Below are positions 6,336 to 11,159 of a stretch of DNA of 11,159 bases, in pieces. The notes under the pieces were generated by a model. It was given only the letters and a program-made list of their open reading frames with translations. It made no database searches and was not told the DNA's origin. Both the position numbers and the translations under genes were made by a program. The stretch is from positions 1 through 11,159 of the forward strand of contig JAKPEO010000052.1 in NCBI GenBank assembly GCA_029551925.1. Reading direction: 5' to 3'. Origin of the DNA: a bacterium (GTDB taxonomy: Bacteria; JAGOBX01). Each line of letters starts with the position of its first letter. Position 1 is the first letter of the stretch.

Positions 6336-7865
6336 ATGCTGACAAAAACATACAGCGGATTAATTGACGGTATCAATGGAATAATAATAACAATTGAAGC
6401 TGATGTATCTAAGGGGATGCCTAATTTTAATTTAATCGGATTAGCAGATACGTCTGTAAAAGAAAGTAAAGACCGAATCCGCACAGCTTTAAATAATAGT
6501 AATTTTAAATTTCCATCTGCGAAAATAACTTTAAATTTATCACCTGCTTCTATAAAAAAAGAAGGCGCATCATTAGATTTAGCTAGCGCTGTCGCCATAT
6601 TAAATTCAGATGGAATTATAAAAAATTCAAATATCGAAAAAATATTTTTTATCGGCGAATTACAATTATCCGGAGAAGTGAAAGGAGTAGAAGGCGTATT
6701 GCCGTTGATAATAGCGGCAAAGGAAAATGGTTTTGAATATGCGTATATTCCATATTCCAATAGAAACGAAGCGGCAATAGTGAATGATATAAAGATAATA
6801 CCGGTCAACACTCTGTTTGAATGCGTTCAATTTTTGAACGGTGAAATTCCGTTGAAAATTTATGAGCGTGATATTACGCGAGATATAGATTTTAAATATG
6901 ATTATGATTTTTGCGAGGTGGTTGGACAGCATACGGCAAAACGCGGATTAGAAATCGCTGCAGCCGGCGGGCATAATATTTTAATGATAGGACCGCCAGG
7001 CACAGGAAAGACAATGTTGGCAAAAACTCTGCCGTCAATTTTGCCTGAAATGTCTTTTGAAGAAGCGTTTGAGACAGCTAAGATTCATTCGGCGGCTGGG
7101 ATGTATAATACTGATGAAATGCAGATTTTTAAAAGACCGTTTCGCAGTCCGCATCATACTGTTAGTAATGTTACATTAATTGGCGGTGGCGTAAATGCAA
7201 GGCCCGGAGAAGTGAGTTTGGCGCATAACGGCGTGCTATTTTTAGATGAGTTTCCTGAATTTAAACGCACAGCATTAGAAACGCTGCGCCAGCCGTTAGA
7301 AGACGGCATTGTAACGGTCAGCAGAATAAAAGCGGTTTATACATATCCTTCAAAATTTATTTTAGTGGCAACGATGAATCCCTGTCCTTGTGGAAATCTT
7401 AATAATCCGGATAAAGAATGCAAGTGCTCTCACTATGCGATAGAAAAATATTTATCTAAATTATCAGGACCGCTGCTTGATAGAATTGATATGCATATTG
7501 AGGAATTGCCGGTAGAAAAAGAAGAATTATTAAAATCAAAAAGAAACAGCGAGACATCAAAAGATATACGCGAACGCGTGAAAAAAGCGCGGGCTGTGCA
7601 ATATAAACGCTTTAAAAACAGCGGAATTTATTGCAATGCTAATATGACGAAAAAGCAGTTATTGAAATTTTGCAATCTGACAGAAGCGCAAAATGAATTA
7701 CTCGCTAATATAATCGAAAAATATAATTTATCTATACGCTCTCGCGATAAAATTGTAAAATTAAGTCGGACAATCGCAGATTTAGATAATTGCGAAGATA
7801 TAAAAGAAGAACATATATTAGAAGCAGTCTCATATCGAGTATTAGATAAAAATAAGTGGTATTGA
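6336..7865 (+). CDS. comM: ComM/YifB family AAA+ protein (Mg-chelatase-like)
   Basis: At 509 aa this has full length for ComM/YifB. An N-terminal Lon-protease-like S5 fold (~1-165, with SKGMPNFNLIGLADTSVKESKDR and LNLSPASIKKEGASLDLA) precedes a Mg-chelatase-type AAA+ domain. That domain has GPPGTGKTML (Walker A near 219), RPFRSPHHTVS, VLFLDEFPEF (Walker B near 298) and the family signature ATMNPCPCGN with a CPC...CKC cysteine cluster. A C-terminal helical Mg_chelatase_C domain follows (RDKIVKLSRTIADL). ComM is known in naturally competent bacteria as a branch-migration helicase acting on donor DNA; in non-competent species its role is less clear. It starts 5 bp after the HD-GYP gene with no clear ribosome site, so coupling is likely. 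It is the last intact gene of the left-hand unit. Confidence 0.95.
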   Translation: MLTKTYSGLIDGINGIIITIEADVSKGMPNFNLIGLADTSVKESKDRIRTALNNSNFKFPSAKITLNLSPASIKKEGASLDLASAVAILNSDGIIKNSNIEKIFFIGELQLSGEVKGVEGVLPLIIAAKENGFEYAYIPYSNRNEAAIVNDIKIIPVNTLFECVQFLNGEIPLKIYERDITRDIDFKYDYDFCEVVGQHTAKRGLEIAAAGGHNILMIGPPGTGKTMLAKTLPSILPEMSFEEAFETAKIHSAAGMYNTDEMQIFKRPFRSPHHTVSNVTLIGGGVNARPGEVSLAHNGVLFLDEFPEFKRTALETLRQPLEDGIVTVSRIKAVYTYPSKFILVATMNPCPCGNLNNPDKECKCSHYAIEKYLSKLSGPLLDRIDMHIEELPVEKEELLKSKRNSETSKDIRERVKKARAVQYKRFKNSGIYCNANMTKKQLLKFCNLTEAQNELLANIIEKYNLSIRSRDKIVKLSRTIADLDNCEDIKEEHILEAVSYRVLDKNKWY

Positions 7866-7913
7866 TATTTTGTATAATCACTTACATTGCAAAAGACAAA
7901 AATGAGATAATAG

Positions 7914-7982
7914 ATGACAACTGATTTAATTTTTATAACAAATGAAGCCGGAAAAAATTTAAAAGAGCGATTTAATATATAG
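7914..7982 (+). pseudogene. Possible N-terminal remnant of a PLD-type (SNF2/DEAD) helicase gene
   Basis: A 22-codon frame begins at ATG 7914 and reads MTTDLIFITNEAGKNLKERF, then stops at TAG 7980-7982. By pattern this resembles the first residues of large helicase proteins with an N-terminal phospholipase-D-like domain, which begin with an FITNE.G..L..R motif before 'LIKDT..FD.LVGYF'. Here the similarity ends within one codon of the stop, exactly where a candidate mobile-element end starts. The recognition is from memory of a short motif, so chance resemblance is possible. If right, the remaining coding region has been lost. Confidence 0.35.
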
Positions 7983-8304
7983 TAGACTGAAAAGTCAAGA
8001 CAAAAAAATCAAGCGACTTTAACTTTTTTTAAAACTAAATTAATCAACTACTCGTTACCATATCAAATATTAAATGCCTATTCTTTATAAACTGTTTTTC
8101 CCAGTTTAATAATAAAAATAAAAAAATATACACCTAATGATTATAATTATACAAAAGAATGTGAAACAAGTCATTTTTTTGTTCTCTTTGGATTATGGAA
8201 ATCTGGAAAACTTAAAAAAAAAGTTTTCCAGATTTCCACAATTTTTCTTTATTAAAAAATGGAAAAGTCCTATATTATTTTTTTGTGTATTTTTCTCAGT
8301 CCAT
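7983..8304. mobile_element. Candidate remnant of a small element bounded by imperfect inverted repeats
   Basis: The sequence starting TAGACTGAAAAGTCAAGACA at 7983 recurs in reverse complement at 8303 reading leftward as TGGACTGAGAAAAATACACA; both continue with A's and a T. Over the first 27 bases 20 match without gaps. Each end is flanked outward by TATAG (7978-7982 and 8305-8309, the right copy one base away), resembling a 5-bp target duplication. The ~320 bp between has no transposase. A run of A's contributes several matches, and the right end overlaps the last codons of the hisH frame, so this is a hypothesis. A MITE or a deleted insertion sequence would fit. Confidence 0.3.
8196..8249 (+). 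terminator. Perfect 18-bp hairpin followed by T-rich tail
   Basis: The arms TGGAAATCTGGAAAACTT (8196-8213) and its exact complement (8221-8238) enclose an A7 loop. After a C mismatch, further pairs are possible (8192-8194 with 8240-8242). On the + strand the stem is followed by CAATTTTTCTTT, giving a plausible intrinsic terminator. It lies ~330 bp downstream of comM, far for a normal terminator, so it could instead belong to the candidate mobile element. On the minus strand the tail is not U-rich. Confidence 0.45.
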
Positions 8305-8464
8305 TATAGTTATCAAAAGCGCCGCCGCCAGGTAAAATTAAAGCGTCCGCATTTTTCAATATAGCAATATTATTTGTTATTTCTGGTTGGACGCCAATTT
8401 TTTTTAGCATATTAAATAACGAACCAATATTAGCAACACCATAATCTAATATTGCAACTTTCAT
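8270..8464 (-). pseudogene. hisH: hisH-type glutamine amidotransferase, truncated after ~60 codons
   Basis: The first 64 codons match the start of imidazole-glycerol-phosphate synthase subunit HisH: MKVAILDYGVANIGSLFN, a Rossmann-like beta/alpha unit, and DALILPGGGAF (normally PGVGAF). The family is ~200 aa. Missing here are the nucleophile-elbow Cys (GICLGMQ) and the C-terminal His-Glu pair, so no glutaminase activity is possible. Family-like sequence stops around AFDN; the last ~12 residues (NGLRKIHKKII) do not align well, and no continuation is seen in other frames down to 7866. It starts 10 bp after the radical SAM gene as the third gene of that unit. In glycan loci a HisH2/HisF2 pair supplies ammonia to WbpG/PseA-type enzymes, so this is probably a discarded copy. 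Confidence 0.8.
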
Positions 8465-8474
8465 TTTTTTATAC

Positions 8475-9353
8475 TTATTTTTCTTTAATATTTCTAATTT
8501 CTACGCTAGTATGACCAAATATTTGGAAACGATTAGTTTTAATTTTAACATCGCAAGGATTACAATCGCCATAATAATTACATTCACGAAAAATATCAAT
8601 CAAATCAGCGTTAAAATTTTCGTCAAGAATATGTCCTATTTCATAGCGCGCAGCATATAAATGCGAATGACAACTATAAATTAGACCGTTTGGCGCCACT
8701 AAAAGTTCAGTAGTTCGACATTCGCAATTTTTTAATGGCTTATTACTTACAGCATCTTGATATTTGAATTGTCCATATATTTTGCCGTTATATTCTCCTA
8801 AAAATTCTTTTATTCGAAAGTCAAAACCAGCGGCAACCAATTCTTTTTGGAGTAATAATATTTCTTCCGCTTTTTTAGCATCCGGCGGTAAGACAGCATA
8901 AATGCCAATTCTAAATCCGCGTGCTTGTAGATATTCGGTTTTTTTTATAATTTCAGCTATATCATTTTGAGCGGGATGATAACTAACTCTAATCGGCGCA
9001 TATGGAGCATCACGTAAGAATAATTTTAATGGCGTTTTCTCAGCAAATTCGCGCTCATCAAACTGCATATTAGTCAATAAATCTAATTTTATATTATTTT
9101 TTATATTATTTACAAATTCATAAAAACCGCGATATAAAGTTGGTTCGCCGCCTTGTAAAGTAAGCGGCAAATCATCGCGTAAAATCAAACGTTCTGCTGC
9201 ACGCGCCCATTCGTTAGCAGTCAACATTTTATTACGTTTAACTTTTAAATTATTAGAATGATTATTTATACAATAATTACAATTCAAATTACAGGCAAAA
9301 GTAAGAAAGAATGCAACATAATTATGATGTTCTTTTAATATTATTTTTTGCAT
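8475..9353 (-). CDS. Radical SAM protein with SPASM-like C-terminus
   Basis: This is a 292-aa radical S-adenosylmethionine enzyme. The [4Fe-4S] motif is CNLNCNYC (Cys21, 25, 28) and the SAM-binding GGEPT is at 68-72. The C-terminal cysteines C210, C212, C228 (with VAPNGLIYSC, SPASM-like) and C258, C264, C267 (CNYYGDCNPC) could hold auxiliary iron-sulfur clusters. SPASM/Twitch enzymes modify peptides, enzymes or small molecules. No precursor peptide is visible, and the neighbours are sugar-related, so a carbohydrate or glycolipid substrate is more likely here; that is inference. It lies 18 bp downstream of the NodB-like gene and 10 bp upstream of the hisH remnant, all on the minus strand, consistent with one transcript. 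The ATG at 9351-9353 has no clear ribosome site. Confidence 0.88.
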   Translation of the reverse strand: MQKIILKEHHNYVAFFLTFACNLNCNYCINNHSNNLKVKRNKMLTANEWARAAERLILRDDLPLTLQGGEPTLYRGFYEFVNNIKNNIKLDLLTNMQFDEREFAEKTPLKLFLRDAPYAPIRVSYHPAQNDIAEIIKKTEYLQARGFRIGIYAVLPPDAKKAEEILLLQKELVAAGFDFRIKEFLGEYNGKIYGQFKYQDAVSNKPLKNCECRTTELLVAPNGLIYSCHSHLYAARYEIGHILDENFNADLIDIFRECNYYGDCNPCDVKIKTNRFQIFGHTSVEIRNIKEK

Positions 9354-9371
9354 AATTAAATTTTAATATTT

Positions 9372-10295
9372 CTAATTTGTTATTAATTCTCTAAATAATC
9401 GAATTTTTTTATGTGATAACAATAATTCTAATACTTTCTTATAAATTGTAAAGTATTTTTTATTGCCGAAAAAATGTGGTTCTGTATACGTAACCTGTGT
9501 GATACAACCGTTAAATTTATCAATCAATATATAATATTTTTTCAGACAATCAAGCATTTCTTGTTCTGATAAATCTGCAAAGATTAAATCAGAATCCATT
9601 GGCGCTGTAACCGGTATTTCCAAGATATCTGATATTTTAAATGGATTTAATCTATAACAAGCGCCGCGATTCGAAACTAAAAACGCTGGAATACTACTAT
9701 CAATCTTAAAATAATCTTTTAATATTTCAAACATCTTTTTTGTGCGAAATAACCCGGCAGAACGATAAGCAATAATTTTATATTTTTCGCAAAAACTACG
9801 AGCGCTATCTAATTTTTTACGAATATTAATCTCATCCAAATACGGCGTTTTAAAATCATGGATAATATCGTGCAATCCTATCTCAGCTCCAGCATTTAAT
9901 AATTTTTCTATTATTTTCAAAGATTGTTTTTGATTACATACAGCTGCATAATTAACAAACCATATAGATTTTATATTATAATCGTTTTCAAGTTTCAATA
10001 AATCTTCTATTGCTGTAAAACCATAGATAGAATCAATATCATGTGTATTGAAAATCAAATTTGAAAAGTTAGGATTCGAATCTTTATTATTTTCTGTCAA
10101 TTTATTTTCAATCGCAGTCGCTTCCGCTTCATTAAAAAATATTTTATTATTTTTGGATTTGATTAATTTATGGATGATTATTCTTAATTGACGCGGCAGT
10201 AAATTTTGCAAACCAAAAGGAAAATATGAACGCAAAACGCGCGGATGTTCTAAAAATTCAAAATTTTCTATTTTTCTTTTTTTAAACGTAATCAT
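9372..10295 (-). CDS. NodB-type polysaccharide deacetylase (CE4-like)
   Basis: This 307-aa protein carries the order of motifs of carbohydrate esterase family 4. Motif 1 is THDID (84-88, catalytic/metal Asp86 and Asp88). Motif 2 is HDIIH (His142, His146), completing the metal site. Motif 3 is YRSAG (177-181, in place of RxPxG). Motif 4 is DSSIP (199-203). Such enzymes remove N- or O-acetyl groups from sugars. No signal peptide is present, so it should act in the cytoplasm on a nucleotide- or lipid-linked sugar rather than on finished polymer. The first ~80 residues are basic and have no recognisable domain. It is the first gene of the minus-strand unit and is followed by the radical SAM gene. 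The loss of Pro in motif 3 is a difference from classic members. Confidence 0.82.
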   Translation of the reverse strand: MITFKKRKIENFEFLEHPRVLRSYFPFGLQNLLPRQLRIIIHKLIKSKNNKIFFNEAEATAIENKLTENNKDSNPNFSNLIFNTHDIDSIYGFTAIEDLLKLENDYNIKSIWFVNYAAVCNQKQSLKIIEKLLNAGAEIGLHDIIHDFKTPYLDEINIRKKLDSARSFCEKYKIIAYRSAGLFRTKKMFEILKDYFKIDSSIPAFLVSNRGACYRLNPFKISDILEIPVTAPMDSDLIFADLSEQEMLDCLKKYYILIDKFNGCITQVTYTEPHFFGNKKYFTIYKKVLELLLSHKKIRLFRELITN

Positions 10296-10517
10296 ATATT
10301 TGACATTTATTTTTTATCATATCATTATTTAATAAAATTTTTGAAAAATTTTTTATTTATTCTCTATTTTTCTTCCATTTCATTATTTTTTTTTTATCTT
10401 TATATTTTTTTTAAATTTATTATCAGCAATTCTATATTTCCTAACGGGGATACCATGTCTGTGATATTTTCCGTTTTTCCTTGATTTTTTTATTGATAAT
10501 TATAAAATATTTAAAAT

Positions 10518-10800
10518 ATGTGGATATTTGATAATAAGATTGAATGGCCTTTTAGTTTAGATAGCGAAAAATTTTATAAAATTCGAATATTTAACAAACC
10601 GAATAATAAAATAAACAAATTTGTAGTTAAATCTTATATATCTATCTTTTTTGCCGGCAAAAAAAAAGCGAAAATAAAATATTCGAAAAAAAATATGTTA
10701 TGGTGTGATGTTTAGTGCCAAAAAACTTAAAGACACATCAGATTTGGAAAAATATCTGATTTTAAAAAAAGATGAATTACAGAGAAAATACAAAATCTAA
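10518..10800 (+). pseudogene. Two overlapping small ORFs, possibly one frameshifted gene
   Basis: ORF a (10518-10715) encodes 65 aa beginning MWIFDNKIEWPFSLDSEKFY, rich in Lys, Phe and Ile. ORF b (ATG 10708-10800) encodes 30 aa, MFSAKKLKDTSDLEKYLILK and onward, and overlaps the end of ORF a by 8 bp in the +1 frame. The ORF b frame is open back to 10678, so the two frames share an A8 run at 10686-10693. Deleting one A there would fuse them into a single ~93-aa protein ending KDELQRKYKI. The overlap could be a frameshift mutation, a sequencing slip, slippage-based switching, or two coupled genes. I do not recognise either product. Both read toward the amidotransferase gene. Confidence 0.35.
10647..10664. 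repeat. Perfect 18-bp palindrome
   Basis: TTTTTTGCCGGCAAAAAA reads the same on both strands with no spacer. It lies inside ORF a (codons FFAGKK) 200 bp upstream of the amidotransferase start. A dimeric regulator could bind such a site, but the lack of a spacer and the position in a possible coding region leave the role open. Confidence 0.4.
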
Positions 10801-10862
10801 ATTTTTATAAATAGATTAAATATTAAATTAAAAACATTATAAAATTAAAAAATAAGAATAAG

Positions 10863-11159
10863 ATGGCAGTCCAAAAAACCGCTCAAAATTATAAAATCTG
10901 TAATTATTGCATAATGGATACTTCTGATAAAAATATCAGATTTGACGAGAACGGTTATTGTAATCACTGCCGAAATTATATTAAAATTACGAATGCATTT
11001 AAAAATGAATGTGATTTAAAAGGCGGAAAAGAAAAACTTTTAAAAAATTTAATTAATCAAATTAAAAAAAAAAAGACGCATTGCAAATATGATTGTGTGC
11101 TCGGTATCAGCGGCGGATTAGATAGTTCATATTTGGCGTATTATCTTAAATCTAATGGA
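10863..11159 (+). CDS. N-acetyl sugar amidotransferase, WbpG/PseA family, N-terminal part (3' end outside window)
   Basis: The first 99 codons are present and the frame runs off the window. The N-terminus has the family's paired zinc-binding cysteines: CNYC (13, 16) within CNYCIMDTSDKNIRFDENG, and CNHC (33, 36). Then comes the ATP-pyrophosphatase P-loop SGGLDSS (83-89) that activates the substrate by adenylation. WbpG and PseA convert an N-acetyl group on a sugar to an acetamidino group. WbpG makes 2,3-diacetamido-mannuronic acid derivatives for O-antigen and PseA modifies pseudaminic acid on flagellin. They take ammonia from a HisH/HisF-like pair, usually encoded just downstream. Only a broken hisH is seen in this window, on the other strand. 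ATG 10863 follows AATAAGAATAAG, a weak ribosome site. The target sugar cannot be told. Confidence 0.88.
   Translation, partial: MAVQKTAQNYKICNYCIMDTSDKNIRFDENGYCNHCRNYIKITNAFKNECDLKGGKEKLLKNLINQIKKKKTHCKYDCVLGISGGLDSSYLAYYLKSNG

Larger units (their letters stand above)
7866..8269. other. Non-coding convergent gap with decayed sequence
   Basis: This is a 404-bp stretch between comM (+) and the hisH remnant (-). It contains the helicase-like peptide, a candidate terminal repeat at 7983-8010, a short 7-bp stem (TAAACTG/CAGTTTA, 8088-8108), and the perfect 18-bp hairpin. No frame in it carries a recognisable domain. A plus-strand frame crossing 8137-8364 overlaps the hairpin and the hisH remnant in antisense, and its Phe/Lys-rich product looks non-coding. 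I see no RNA gene. The stretch reads like a deletion or insertion scar rather than a regulatory region. Confidence 0.6.
10296..10862. other. Very AT-rich divergent gap with short ORFs
   Basis: This 567-bp gap separates the minus-strand deacetylase from the plus-strand amidotransferase, so promoters for both should lie here. No strong promoter was found. TTGACA at 10300-10305 has only a poor -10 partner. Features seen are AAAATTTTT-G-AAAAATTTT (an AT-only inverted repeat near 10334-10352); a minus-strand frame at 10383-10499 without start codon; two overlapping plus-strand small ORFs; and the palindrome at 10647-10664. Base composition is lower in GC than in the genes, except a short block near 10441-10475. 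Confidence 0.6.

Noticed and set aside
6293-6811. 172-codon minus-strand frame
   Set aside because: It lies wholly antisense to the well-conserved start of comM; a shadow frame caused by AT-rich codon use.
8137-8364. 75-codon plus-strand frame across the hairpin and hisH remnant
   Set aside because: It runs antisense to the hisH remnant and through the perfect hairpin, its product is Phe/Lys-rich without any motif, and no ribosome site precedes it.
10300-10328. Plus-strand promoter with TTGACA at 10300-10305
   Set aside because: At 17 bp spacing the -10 would be CATTAT, a poor match, and no convincing gene starts soon after.
10334-10352. AAAATTTTT-G-AAAAATTTT inverted repeat near the deacetylase start
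   Set aside because: Pure A/T symmetry is expected often at this composition and no functional context supports it.
1-11159. CRISPR array, tRNA or rRNA genes
   Set aside because: No regularly spaced repeats and no tRNA- or rRNA-like segments were seen on reading either strand; no covariance search was possible.

Overview
The window is AT-rich and gene-dense. It looks like chromosome from an uncultured, probably diderm bacterium. The support for that is a sugar-amidotransferase cluster of the O-antigen or flagellin-glycan type at the right end, two exported proteins with cleavable-looking signal peptides, and a stand-alone HD-GYP protein. No rRNA, tRNA or taxon-specific marker is present, so I make no phylum-level assignment.

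Left part (1-7865, all + strand). This part is mostly housekeeping: the end of an MTA/SAH deaminase (mtaD-like); signal peptidase I with an enlarged middle region; a DnaC/IstB-like AAA+ ATPase with eight N-terminal cysteines; an overlapping DUF721/DciA-like protein; and a small membrane protein. A consensus sigma70-type promoter (TTGACA, 18 bp, TATAAT) then opens a second unit. It encodes a secreted TPR protein, a secreted cyclophilin-type prolyl isomerase, a coiled-coil protein of unknown function, a minimal HD-GYP protein and a ComM-like AAA+ protein. The DnaC-like/DciA-like pair suggests helicase loading or another DNA-replication role.

Middle (7866-8470). This is a scar-like stretch between convergent units. 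It holds a 22-codon peptide resembling the N-terminus of PLD-type helicase proteins, an imperfect inverted-repeat pair that could be the ends of a small decayed mobile element, a perfect 18-bp hairpin, and a hisH gene cut down to its first ~60 codons. The two broken genes lie on opposite strands and point at each other, each ending at one of the candidate element ends. This suggests rearrangement around an insertion.

Right part (8270-11159). The minus-strand unit reads NodB-type deacetylase, radical SAM/SPASM protein, hisH remnant. After a ~570-bp very AT-rich gap with short, possibly frameshifted ORFs, a plus-strand WbpG/PseA-type N-acetyl sugar amidotransferase begins and runs off the window. 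Together these look like part of a surface-glycan locus that adds amidino groups and otherwise tailors sugars. An intact hisH/hisF pair would be expected beyond the right edge. The strongest leads are the DnaC-like/DciA-like pair, the rearrangement scar, and the unusual radical SAM plus deacetylase pair in an amidotransferase locus.
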